Shown: piece by piece, positions 53,365 through 64,000 of the stretch
Layout of the letters: each line of letters starts with the position of its first letter
Position numbering within the stretch: the first letter of the stretch is position 1
Origin: Cohnella sp. OV330
GTDB taxonomy: Bacteria > Bacillota > Bacilli > Paenibacillales > Paenibacillaceae
Length of the DNA stretch: 64,000 nucleotides
Assembly: GCF_900112065.1 (NCBI RefSeq)
Contig: NZ_FOKE01000001.1
Coordinates: forward strand, 512,828 to 576,827
Direction: 5' to 3'
Position numbers and translations under genes: made by a program
Notes under the pieces: model-generated
The model's input: the letters and a program-made list of their open reading frames with translations, nothing else
The model's database searches: none
Told to the model about the DNA's origin: nothing

Positions 53365-54000
53365 ATGAGTACGGACATGGATGCGGACATGGATACGAGC
53401 GTTAACACAGCTGCGTATCAACGAGACAGACGTTCCAGAAGGACAGTCAGGCTGTTGAAGCAATCGTTCCGCGAGCTGGTCGAGGAGAAAGGGTTCGAAG
53501 CCGTGACGGTGCGGGATATCGCCGAGCGTGCGGACGTCAATCGCGGCACCTTTTATGCCCATTTCCCGGACAAATACGGCCTGCTCGATCTGGTCATCCG
53601 CGAGAAGCTGCAGGCGCTGCTCGGCGCACGGCTCGGGCCGGACGCGGGCTGGCGCCGCAGCGACCTGAGGCTCGCGATCGCCGCAGCGCTCGACCACTTC
53701 GCGGATGTCTACAGCGGCTGCCGGCGGCGCGAATCGCTCCATCCGCTGTTCGAGCAGGCGGTCCAACAGGAGCTGGCCGCCCTGTTCGGACGGTGGCTCG
53801 CAGCCGTGCCCGCGCCTACCGAAGCTTGGCCGGTTCCCGCCGAGACCGTCGCGTCCGCTGCCAGCTGGGCGATTTTTGGGGCGGCCAACGAATGGGCGCG
53901 CGAAAAGCAAGCCGTGTCGGCCGAAGACATGACCGATCGTTTGCTCGCCGTCGTCCTCTGCGGCGCCGCGGCGCTGACGCCCGGCGGGCTGCCGGATTGA
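53365..54000 (+). CDS. TetR/AcrR-family transcriptional repressor
   Basis: 211 residues with the TetR helix-turn-helix VRDIAERADVNRGTFYAHF near residue 55 and a ligand-binding C-terminal half. GGAGGG lies 8 bases before the ATG. The first 25 residues repeat Asp-Met-Asp/Thr (STDMDADMDT), a low-complexity leader. By family it binds a palindromic operator until a small molecule releases it; the divergent oxidoreductase is the likely target. Confidence 0.9.
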   Translation: MSTDMDADMDTSVNTAAYQRDRRSRRTVRLLKQSFRELVEEKGFEAVTVRDIAERADVNRGTFYAHFPDKYGLLDLVIREKLQALLGARLGPDAGWRRSDLRLAIAAALDHFADVYSGCRRRESLHPLFEQAVQQELAALFGRWLAAVPAPTEAWPVPAETVASAASWAIFGAANEWAREKQAVSAEDMTDRLLAVVLCGAAALTPGGLPD

Positions 54001-54097
54001 ACGAGATCGGCAGCCATAAGCGCCTCTACTCCACGTCGGGATAAACGGTCGTTACGACGATAGACAGCCATTAAAAGTTGCCTTTTACCGGCCACGC

Positions 54098-54922
54098 TCA
54101 ATCGTTTCCCGGCAATCCGTACAGTCTCCTGAACTGCTCCGGACTGAATCCCGTCGCCTTCTTGAACACCGCGCCGAAGTAGCTGGCGTTTTCGAAGCCG
54201 ACGTCCCGCGCGACCTCGTGCATTCGCCGGCCCGGCGCGCCGAACATGAGCTGCTTGGCCCGTCCGACGCGCTGCAAATTGACGTACTGAAGCGGCCGCA
54301 TCTGGACGGTCTTCTGAAACAGTCGGCACAAATACTGCGGCGACACCCCCGCAGCCTCCGCGAGTTCGCCGAGCGAGAGCGCCCGGTGCAGATTGTCCTC
54401 GATGTAGGCAACGATCGGCTTCATCCGGTTCATATCCTGCTCCCGGTTGCCTGCCGTCTGCATGCGTCCCAGCTCGAGCAGGAGGGCGTATATGCCGTGC
54501 GACCTTTCCAGATTCGCCTCGTACGAGAGCGAGTCGCCCTCGAGCATCGCCGCGAACGGTCCCAGCAGCCCTCCTTCCGCCAGCCTGCCGCCTCCAGAAG
54601 CGCGCCAACCGGCGTAACGCAGCAGCGCGCCTGCCTCTCTGCCGTTGAACGCGACCCATGCCATCTCCCACGGCTTCGAGACGGGGCGGTACGAATGCCG
54701 AACGCCGGGGTACAGGACGAACGCTTCTCCGGGGCCGACGCGGACGGTCCGCCCCTCCACGGTATACTCGCCTACTCCCCGAATCGTCTGGTGCAGCTGA
54801 TAATCGGGGAAGCCGTCCTCGCGCTCGGTCTCCGGTTGGTGCTCCCAATAACCGATCGAAGTCACGTACACTGGCAGCAGCGACGTCCGGTCCGTCCGGC
54901 AGAACAGCATTTTGCTTTTCAA
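54098..54922 (-). CDS. AraC-family regulator beside lacZ
   Basis: About 274 residues: an N-terminal cupin-like sugar-sensing domain (VRVGPGEAFVLYPGVRHSYR) and C-terminal AraC DNA-binding domain with two helix-turn-helix motifs (LGELAEAAGVSPQYLCRLF; MHEVARDVGFENASYFGAVF). The start is uncertain: TTG 54922 or ATG 54910, neither with a strong site. Divergent from lacZ by about 120 bases, so it probably controls lacZ in response to a galactoside. Confidence 0.9.
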   Translation of the reverse strand: MKSKMLFCRTDRTSLLPVYVTSIGYWEHQPETEREDGFPDYQLHQTIRGVGEYTVEGRTVRVGPGEAFVLYPGVRHSYRPVSKPWEMAWVAFNGREAGALLRYAGWRASGGGRLAEGGLLGPFAAMLEGDSLSYEANLERSHGIYALLLELGRMQTAGNREQDMNRMKPIVAYIEDNLHRALSLGELAEAAGVSPQYLCRLFQKTVQMRPLQYVNLQRVGRAKQLMFGAPGRRMHEVARDVGFENASYFGAVFKKATGFSPEQFRRLYGLPGND

Positions 54923-54994
54923 CTGGCATCGCTCGTTTCATATTTTTATAGTTCGGAATAAAATCCTTTTATATAACCACTCTACTATACGGAC

Positions 54995-55000
54995 TATAAT
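54995..55000 (+). promoter_or_regulatory. -10 element of the lacZ promoter
   Basis: TATAAT lies 41 bases before the lacZ GTG. No good -35 stands at 17-18 bases, as is common for promoters that need an AraC-type activator. Confidence 0.45.
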
Positions 55001-55026
55001 GTGAATATATTAACGACATCAATTGA

Positions 55027-58200
<3,174 letters not shown>

Positions 58201-58220
58201 TCGTCAGCTCCACCGTTCAT

Positions 58221-58267
58221 GAAAAAGGCCCGGGATGCGCGTCATGCGCGATCGCCGGGCCTTTTTG
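58221..58267. terminator. Terminator after lacZ
   Basis: AAAAAGGCCCGG and CCGGGCCTTTTT form a perfect 12-bp outer stem around a GC-rich loop that can fold further. Confidence 0.9.
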
Positions 58268-58334
58268 CTTCAGCTGCCGGCATCGTCCGTCAAGGGGGCG
58301 TCTGCACCGGCGACATCCTTCCGACTGTCTCACG

Positions 58335-58525
58335 ATAACGGTCAGAAGGCATTTATTTCATTCAAAAGTAGCCGAATGAATAACAATAATGGTCAAAAGG
58401 CAACTAATCTCGCTTGCACAACCTGCATCGCACCTACCCGGCTCCAAATAACCGCCTTTTGACAACTATCTCTCCCGCCTATCCGTTTACGCGCGAAATA
58501 AATGCCTTTTGACAACTAATTCGCT
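58335..58525. repeat. Four copies of a GTCAAAAGGC repeat in both orientations
   Basis: Plus copies at about 58335-58358 and 58386-58414 (ATAAnGGTCAnAAGGCA), minus copies at 58446-58469 and 58496-58525 (GCCTTTTGACAACTA). Spacing 50-60 bases. It fills the gap between lacZ and the next operon (58201-58644), together with two terminators. Confidence 0.75.
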
Positions 58526-58585
58526 TGCTCTGAAGCCTAAGTTTCTCCGAATATCCAGGCGCGGCGCAGCCTATCGCACGAAACG

Positions 58586-58624
58586 AAAAAGGACGAGACA
58601 GGAATATTCCTGCTCGTCCCTTTC
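58586..58624 (-). terminator. Terminator of the five-gene redox operon
   Basis: AAAGGACGAGACAGGAAT pairs with ATTCCTGCTCGTCCCTTT with small bulges; T-run on the minus strand. It starts 21 bases after the flavin monooxygenase stop. Confidence 0.8.
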
Positions 58625-58644
58625 TGCATTCCCAACAATCGCGG

Positions 58645-59838
58645 TCAAGCCTCCGGCTGCACGGCGTGGCGCAAGCCGGCCTGCTCGAGCAGCGGGATGA
58701 CGCTCTCGCCAAAGTAAGCGAGCTCCGGCTCGTAATCGTAGAACGTGATCTGGATGCCGTCGATCCCGGCCGCGTGGAGCTGCGCCAATTGTTCGGCGAC
58801 GTCCTCGGGCGAGCCGACGACGTGCAGATGGCCGCCCACGGCGCGGCCTCTGGCCGTATGCTCGAGCCAGGACTGGCTGTCGCCGGCCTTGTGGCGCGCC
58901 GAGAAGCTGCCGATCGCGCCAAGATCCGCATGATCCATGATCGCCTGATAGTAGGCGAACGCCTCCTCGCGCGTCGGGCGCACGATGATCGTCGGATTGA
59001 TGATCACCCGCACTTTGCGCCCCAGCGCGGCGGCGGCGTTTTTGACCGTCGCCACGTGCGCCGGCAGCTTGGGCAGCGCGTCGGCCAGCTTTTCCCCGGC
59101 CGGGCTGGAGACGAAGACGACGTCGGAGTACTTGGACGCGTAGTCGAAGCCCGCAGGCGAGCCCGAAGCCGTGGCCAGCACGGGACGGCCGTATAGCGGA
59201 CGCGGGGAGACATACGCCTCCTCCAGGTTATAGAACTCGCCTTTGTAGGTCAGATTGTCGACGCCGGCCCACAGCGCGTTGCAGATGCGGGTGAACTCGG
59301 CGGACTGGGCGTAGCGCCGGTCGTGATCGCCGCGGGTGACGCCGAACATCTTGGGCTCGTTCTCCGCATAGCCCGTGACGATGTTCGCGCCGAAGCGTCC
59401 CTGCGAGATGTGGTCGGCCGTCGCCAGGAACTTCGCCAGATGCATCGGATGCCAGGGGCCGTACAGAATGTGAATGGTGCCCATCAGCAAAATACGGCGC
59501 GTCGCGGACGCGAGCGCGACCGCGGAGACGAACGGATCGAGGAAGTTTTCCCGGTAACCCGTCTCCCCGCCGAAGCCGCCCTTGGGCAGCCACTGCGACA
59601 GGCCGAAGGCGATGTCGAAGCCTAAGTTTTCCGCTTGCTGCGTCAGCCGCTTATTGTACTCGAACGACCAGTCGGTGCCTCTCGGCAGCGTCGATTGGGA
59701 CCAGCCCCCCGTCTGCAGCGGCAGGAACAAGCCGAGCATCAGAGGCTGGGAGAATGCCCGCGACAGCGGGCTGTCCGGTATATTCTGCGGCTCCTCCGGC
59801 GTCCAGAGCTGCGGATCGGGTTGATTGGAGGCGCTCAT
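58645..59838 (-). CDS. LLM-class flavin monooxygenase (SsuD/SfnG-like)
   Basis: 397 residues of the alkanesulfonate/dialkylsulfone monooxygenase branch of the luciferase superfamily: ENLGFDIAFGLSQW, FGANIVTGYAENEPKMFG, ATASGSPAGFDYASKYSDVV, and HVVGSPEDVAEQLAQL. By family it uses reduced FMN and oxygen to cleave a C-S or related bond. Last gene of a five-gene operon. An N-terminal extension of about 30 residues precedes the barrel. The substrate is unknown. Confidence 0.88.
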   Translation of the reverse strand: MSASNQPDPQLWTPEEPQNIPDSPLSRAFSQPLMLGLFLPLQTGGWSQSTLPRGTDWSFEYNKRLTQQAENLGFDIAFGLSQWLPKGGFGGETGYRENFLDPFVSAVALASATRRILLMGTIHILYGPWHPMHLAKFLATADHISQGRFGANIVTGYAENEPKMFGVTRGDHDRRYAQSAEFTRICNALWAGVDNLTYKGEFYNLEEAYVSPRPLYGRPVLATASGSPAGFDYASKYSDVVFVSSPAGEKLADALPKLPAHVATVKNAAAALGRKVRVIINPTIIVRPTREEAFAYYQAIMDHADLGAIGSFSARHKAGDSQSWLEHTARGRAVGGHLHVVGSPEDVAEQLAQLHAAGIDGIQITFYDYEPELAYFGESVIPLLEQAGLRHAVQPEA

Positions 59839-59874
59839 CGCATCCCACTCCTATTCCTTATGGATGATATTGAC

Positions 59875-60834
59875 TCAGGTATGCCACACCGACGGGTGGA
59901 ACACTTCCTCCGGCGCCAGACCCCGCTTTAGCAGGCCGTCCTCGCGCAAATAACCCATGAACTTGCCGATCTGCGCCCAGTTCGCGGCCGCGCCGTAAGG
60001 CCAGATATCGCCGTTCATCAGCTTCGACGAACGCTCCACCGACTCCCAGCCCCACGGGTCGGAGCTGTTGTTCTTGATCGTCTCGAGCTGCGCGTCGATG
60101 CCCTCGTTCTTGATATCGAGCATCAGCTCGTACAGAAACCGGGGCAGCTCCGGATGGCGCTCTACCGTCTCCGTCTTCAGCGATACCAGATGCATGATCG
60201 GGAAAATGCCGGTGCGCCCGTAATACGCCCGCTCCTCGTCCCACACGTTCGGGATGAGCCGGCGGATGACGCCGCCTTCGCCCGACGCCGGAAAGAGATG
60301 GGCCGGCGGACGGCGCGCCGACATGACCGCGTCCACGCGCCCCTCGGCCAGCGCTTCGAAGATGTCGCCCTCCGTGAGCTTCGCCGGGATGTCCACGGGC
60401 ACCCGCTCCGGCCGGAAGGTGAACCACTGCAGCTCGTCGCCGCGGATCGCCCATTCCTCCCGGAACATGCCTCTCACCCATACGGCCGCCGTCATCTGGT
60501 ATTCGGGAAATCCGAAGCGCTTGCCCTTCAGCTCGGAAGGATGGCGCCATGGGCTGTCCGCGCGCACGTAGATCGCATTGTGGCGGAACGAGCGCGACAG
60601 AAAGACGGGGATAGCCGTCAGGCGGGTATCGCCGCCGCCTTTGGCGATCAAGTACGAAGCGAGCGATAGCTCCGCCACGTCGTAAGTCGCCTCGGATATT
60701 TGGTTGATAAAAATCTGCTCCACCGTTTCCCGCTTGGCTTCAAGCTCGAAGCCCTCCGGGCGGCGGGCGCCGGACAGCAGCTTCAGCGTGCGGTCGCTCT
60801 CCGACATCGCGACGGTCAGCCTGGGTTGGGTCAA
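59875..60834 (-). CDS. Substrate-binding-like protein, 4,5-dihydroxyphthalate decarboxylase family
   Basis: 319 residues with a two-lobe periplasmic-binding fold but no signal peptide or lipobox. Features such as LASYLIAKGGGDTRLTAIPV, LKGKRFGFPEYQMTAA and SARRPPAHLFP match proteins annotated as Pht5-type decarboxylase or ABC substrate-binding. Lack of export favours an enzyme or cytoplasmic binding role. TTG start with AAGGAG about 10 bases upstream. Between the ferredoxin-like gene and the monooxygenase gene in one operon. Confidence 0.8.
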   Translation of the reverse strand: MTQPRLTVAMSESDRTLKLLSGARRPEGFELEAKRETVEQIFINQISEATYDVAELSLASYLIAKGGGDTRLTAIPVFLSRSFRHNAIYVRADSPWRHPSELKGKRFGFPEYQMTAAVWVRGMFREEWAIRGDELQWFTFRPERVPVDIPAKLTEGDIFEALAEGRVDAVMSARRPPAHLFPASGEGGVIRRLIPNVWDEERAYYGRTGIFPIMHLVSLKTETVERHPELPRFLYELMLDIKNEGIDAQLETIKNNSSDPWGWESVERSSKLMNGDIWPYGAAANWAQIGKFMGYLREDGLLKRGLAPEEVFHPSVWHT

Positions 60835-60892
60835 GGTCGTTCCGCTCCTTCCTTTTTCCGCATTCGGTTTGCAAACGCTGCGACCGCTTCTA

Positions 60893-61204
60893 TTAATCCA
60901 GATCCGTCGCCAGATCCCTGATCCAAGGACGCCCCTTGAGCGGCTCGACGCGAACTTCGCTGCCGGCCTTGGCGCGAATGCTGCACAGGAAGCCGGCCTT
61001 GCCGTCCACGAGCGCCGAGCATTCCTTGCAGGCGTTGGCCGAACGGCAAGAATAGCGCACGGTGAGGGACGGATCGCGGTACTCGCGGATCCAGAAGATC
61101 GCGTCGAGCAGGCTCATCCCTTCCCGGTAGGGCACGTCGTACGAGACGACGGCCGGCTCGGTGCCGGCTTCTCCGCGCGTCACCTGCAGCTTGATGTCGG
61201 ACAT
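60893..61204 (-). CDS. 2Fe-2S protein (fumarate-reductase iron-sulfur N-domain only)
   Basis: About 103 residues. The cysteines are arranged C-x5-C-x2-C-x11-C (CRSANACKECSALVDGKAGF plus LC), like the plant-type 2Fe-2S domain at the front of SdhB/FrdB. The second domain that carries 4Fe-4S and 3Fe-4S clusters is absent. It directly follows the flavoprotein gene and probably passes electrons to or from it. ATG 61204 with AGGAGAGG 8 bases upstream is preferred; an ATG overlapping the previous stop (61240) is also in frame. Confidence 0.85.
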   Translation of the reverse strand: MSDIKLQVTRGEAGTEPAVVSYDVPYREGMSLLDAIFWIREYRDPSLTVRYSCRSANACKECSALVDGKAGFLCSIRAKAGSEVRVEPLKGRPWIRDLATDLD

Positions 61205-61239
61205 GTTCGCTTCCTCTCCTTCCTCTTCGGACAATCGCA

Positions 61240-62949
61240 TCAGACGCTCGCCGGGGGCTGCGCCTCCGTCAGCGTCCAGCCGCCGGATTCCCCATCGAGC
61301 GACAGGCTGTAGCTCTCCGCGACGGGCTGCGTCTCTTCATAATCGAGCCGTACGTGCGCGCCGCGCGATTCCTTCCGTTGCAAGGCGCCGATGACGATGG
61401 CCTCCGCGACCTTCAGCATATGGTCGGCTTCCAGCTTCTCGACCGGCGGCAGCGCGAGCTTGCCCGGTTGCGCCAGCGCGATCGCGTCCAGCTCGGGCCG
61501 GAGCGCCCGCACTTCTTCCAGCGCGGCCGACAGTCCTTCCTCCGTGCGCAGCGGTCCCGCGCCCTTCCACATGATCCGCTGCAGCCTGCGCTTGAACGCT
61601 TGCAGCGAGGCGCTGTCCCGCTCGACCTCGGCGGGATGCCAGAACGCCTCGAGCCGCCGCCGCTCCGCTTCGAGCGCCCGACCGACGACCGTTTCGGCGT
61701 CCGCGGCCCGGCCTTCGCGCGCACGAGCCGCCGTCTCCCCGGCGATCCGCCCGGTCACGAGCGCCTCGGTGATCGCGTTGCCCGACAGCCGGTTCGCGCC
61801 GTGCATGCCGTATATCAGCTCGCCCGAGGCCAACAGACCCGGCACTCGGGTGCGCATCTGCGCGTCCACCCGCACGCCGCCGAGCATAAAGTGCGCCATC
61901 GGCGCCACCTCGACCATGTCCCGCGTGAGATCGACGCCCTGATTGCGCAGGATGTCGATGACCGGACCGAACGCTTCCTTCAGCTTGTCCTCCGGCACCA
62001 TGGTGAAGTCCAGGTACGCGCCGCCGTGCGGCGTGCCGCGTCCCGCCTCGACCTCGCGGAAGATCGCGAGCGTCGTCTGGTCGCGCGCCGCGGTGTACTT
62101 GCCGCCGACTTCGCCGTTGTACTTGTTCATGAATTCCTCGTGATTGCCGTTCAGCAGCCGCCCGCCCAGCTTGTAGCGGAACGGGTCCCACATAATCGGG
62201 TCGATGCCGACGAGCGGCGGGAACAGGTGGGCGATCGGGAAAAACTGCACCATTTCCATATCCCGCAGCTCAGCGCCCGCCTCCGCCGCCAGCACGTAGC
62301 CGTCGCCGGTCATGTTCGTCGAGGCGCTATTGCGCTCGTACACCTCGGTCAGCCCGCCGGTCGCCAGAATGACCGAGCCCGCCGAGATGCCGACGGGGCG
62401 CATGCCCTCCATCTCGAACCCGACGGCGCCGACCGCCTTGCCGTCCTCGACGACGATTTTCGTGATCATCACGTTTTTGAGCCGGCGGATCTTCTCGTCC
62501 TTCCAGATCGCCCGCTTCAAGCCGTTCGACGTCGCGCCGCCCGTATTCAAAATATCCACGTACACGCAGCGAGCCCGCGAGTGTCCGGGCGCGAACGCCT
62601 GCGAACGCTTGCCGTCCGGCGTCCGGGCCCATTTCACGCCGTAGTCTTCGGCCTCCAGGATGACCTCCGCGCCGCGATCGACGATCGCGCGCACGATCTC
62701 CGGGTCGGCCAGCCCGCGGCTGCCCTTCATCGTATCTTCGAAGTGGGTGTCCGCGTCGTCTTCCTCGGCTTCGCCGAGCGCCACCGCGACCGTCATCTGG
62801 GCGAGAATCGTAGCGCCGCCGCGGCCGATCAGGCTCTTGTCCGTCAGGATGACGTCGGCGCCTTCGTCCGCCGCGGCTCTGGCGGCCATCATGCCCGCCG
62901 CGCCCGAACCGACGATCAATACATCGGTTTGCAGTAGAATCGCATCCAC
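61240..62949 (-). CDS. Fumarate reductase/succinate dehydrogenase-like flavoprotein
   Basis: 569 residues. FAD-binding GSGAAGMMAARAAADEG at the front, ILATGGLTEVYERNSAS with GDGYVLAAEAGAEL, PMAHFMLGGVRVD in place of the usual HYxMGG, and ASGELIYGMHGANRLSGNAI. This is the FrdA/SdhA/aspartate-oxidase/AprA superfamily. No membrane anchor genes are present, so it is probably a soluble oxidoreductase with the small 2Fe-2S partner. GTG start with GAGGAG about 8 bases upstream. Its true substrate is unknown; fumarate is not implied. Confidence 0.88.
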   Translation of the reverse strand: MDAILLQTDVLIVGSGAAGMMAARAAADEGADVILTDKSLIGRGGATILAQMTVAVALGEAEEDDADTHFEDTMKGSRGLADPEIVRAIVDRGAEVILEAEDYGVKWARTPDGKRSQAFAPGHSRARCVYVDILNTGGATSNGLKRAIWKDEKIRRLKNVMITKIVVEDGKAVGAVGFEMEGMRPVGISAGSVILATGGLTEVYERNSASTNMTGDGYVLAAEAGAELRDMEMVQFFPIAHLFPPLVGIDPIMWDPFRYKLGGRLLNGNHEEFMNKYNGEVGGKYTAARDQTTLAIFREVEAGRGTPHGGAYLDFTMVPEDKLKEAFGPVIDILRNQGVDLTRDMVEVAPMAHFMLGGVRVDAQMRTRVPGLLASGELIYGMHGANRLSGNAITEALVTGRIAGETAARAREGRAADAETVVGRALEAERRRLEAFWHPAEVERDSASLQAFKRRLQRIMWKGAGPLRTEEGLSAALEEVRALRPELDAIALAQPGKLALPPVEKLEADHMLKVAEAIVIGALQRKESRGAHVRLDYEETQPVAESYSLSLDGESGGWTLTEAQPPASV

Positions 62950-62985
62950 GCGCGCCGCTCCTCTCTATCGTTCGTTTCGTTTATA

Positions 62986-63747
62986 TTAGCCGCCGAACGC
63001 CCGCACTTCGATGCCGGATTCGGACAGCTTGCTTCTGATTCTGCTGGCGAACTCGACGGCGCGGACGCCGTCGCCGTGCACGCATATCGTATCCGCACGG
63101 ATGTCGACGTCGACCTGCTGCTGGGTCAGCACCTTGCCCTCGGCGACCATTCGCACCACCTGCGCGAGCGAGCGGTCCTCGTCCGTGATGACCGAGTCGG
63201 GCAGCCTTCTGGACGTGAGCGAGCCGTCGGACTGGTAGGTCCGGTCGGAGAACACTTCGCTCGCCGTGCGTAGTCCGATGCGCTCGCCCGCCGCGATCAG
63301 CTCGCTGCCGGCCAAGCCGAACAGGATGAGCGACGGGTCGACCCGATAGACCGCTTCGGCGATCGCGTTCGCGAGCCCGGCATTGCGCGCTGCCATATTA
63401 TAGAGGGAGCCATGCGCCTTCACGTGCTGCAGCCGCGCGCCCTCCGCCTGCACGAAGCCCCACAGCGCGCCTAGCTGGTAGACGACCAGGTCGTAAGCTT
63501 CCTCGGGACTGATGTCCATGTCCCTGCGGCCGAAGCCGATCAGGTCCTGCAGCCCCGGATGCGCGCCGAGCGCGACGCCGTTGTCCAGCGCGAGCCGGAC
63601 CGTCCGGCGCATCGTCGCCGGGTCGCCGGCATGGAACCCGCAGGCGATGTTGGCCGACGTCACGTACTTCAAAATCTCTTCGTCCCGCCCCAGCTTGTAG
63701 GCGCCGAAGCTCTCTCCCAGATCGCAATTCAAATCCACCGTTTTCAT
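62986..63747 (-). CDS. pxpA: LamB/YcsF family, 5-oxoprolinase subunit A-like
   Basis: 253 residues with [47 protein letters not shown] and [12 protein letters not shown]. These are standard for PxpA, which with PxpB and PxpC opens 5-oxoproline. No pxpB or pxpC is present here; instead a flavoprotein follows after 36 bases. ATG 63747 has AAGGA 9 bases upstream; the longer frame beyond it is GC-rich noise. First gene of the operon in this window. Confidence 0.9.
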   Translation of the reverse strand: MKTVDLNCDLGESFGAYKLGRDEEILKYVTSANIACGFHAGDPATMRRTVRLALDNGVALGAHPGLQDLIGFGRRDMDISPEEAYDLVVYQLGALWGFVQAEGARLQHVKAHGSLYNMAARNAGLANAIAEAVYRVDPSLILFGLAGSELIAAGERIGLRTASEVFSDRTYQSDGSLTSRRLPDSVITDEDRSLAQVVRMVAEGKVLTQQQVDVDIRADTICVHGDGVRAVEFASRIRSKLSESGIEVRAFGG

Positions 63748-64000
63748 CGCAGGCGTTCCTTCCTTTCGCTGCGTCCCGGCAGTCGGCGCTTCGCGCATGC
63801 CGGACCTCCCGGGACGGATATGAATGCCGCCCGTCCGCGGCCCCTCGTCCGCGCGCGAGACCGATCTGTCGCGCGCAGACGAAGAGCCGCCGTACGGCGG
63901 CCGCGCCCCAAGACTGCGAGAGCCGGAGCGCGGCACCGACGGCGCTGCTTCAAATTGCTTTATACTGCTTCAGGCTATGATTAGAGCCACTTGCCCAGCC
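63748..64000. other. Upstream region of the redox operon
   Basis: About 250 GC-rich bases that probably contain the operon promoter. I found no convincing promoter motif, operator or RNA element, and no gene on the other strand. Confidence 0.3.

Noticed and set aside
53709..54941. 410-residue ORF overlapping the AraC gene in another frame
   Set aside because: The AraC frame has both helix-turn-helix motifs. The alternative frame is low-complexity and also runs across the TetR gene end.
62986..63936. 316-residue version of the PxpA-like protein
   Set aside because: The first 63 residues are low-complexity Arg/Gly/Ser sequence. The family start NCDLGE lies right after ATG 63747, which has a ribosome binding site.

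Overview
The window looks like chromosome of a high-GC, spore-forming member of the Paenibacillaceae (Paenibacillus or Cohnella type). This rests on family knowledge: S-layer-homology (SLH) proteins, LplB/LplC-type sugar permeases without a local ATPase, YesM/YesN and membrane AraC regulators, the dagK-rlmD pair, YerC, and Bacillus-like GGAGG ribosome binding sites. I saw no rRNA, tRNA, CRISPR array, transposase or phage gene.

Layout. 1-5.5 kb: a visibly AT-richer segment with the end of a histidine kinase, the remains of a two-component pair cut at both ends, and a large SLH surface protein. 5.5-9.4 kb: housekeeping genes (rlmD, dagK, a CbiX-type chelatase). 9.7-11.1 kb: an unknown secreted protein. 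11.4-27 kb: a carbohydrate locus with two permease-permease-binding-protein operons, a clan GH-A glycosidase, a membrane-bound AraC regulator and a GH125 alpha-mannosidase. 27-37 kb: an operon encoding a dockerin/Ig-repeat protein and a cohesin/SLH protein, followed by a YesMN two-component system. 37-43 kb: yerC, a Gly/Arg-rich YqfQ-like protein, a large repeat block, a DUF1861/GH130-like protein, a DUF47-PiT phosphate operon and a rhamnogalacturonan-acetylesterase-like SGNH hydrolase. 43.4-48.1 kb: two glycosyltransferases, two small beta-rich proteins and a leaderless Asp-box propeller protein, a possible spore-surface cluster because two promoters resemble mother-cell sigma sites. 48.2-54 kb: assorted oxidoreductases and hydrolases, with a TetR/quinone-oxidoreductase divergent pair. 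54-58.2 kb: an AraC regulator divergent from lacZ. 58.6-63.7 kb: a tight five-gene operon (pxpA-like, fumarate-reductase-like flavoprotein, 2Fe-2S protein, substrate-binding-like protein, flavin monooxygenase) whose pathway I cannot name.

Intergenic regions are unusual. At least seven different short repeat families occur as small clusters with roughly 42-60 or 94 base periods, often in both orientations, and mostly at 3' ends of genes. Other notable non-coding signals are: matching AATTGT-type palindromes about 86 bases before both sugar-transport operons; a cre-like site before the GH-A gene; a concentric double palindrome between the TetR and oxidoreductase genes; and hairpins between permease and binding-protein genes in both transport operons.

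Many long ORFs lie antisense to real genes because of the high GC content; they were left out. Start codons were moved inside the longest ORF wherever a ribosome binding site clearly placed them.
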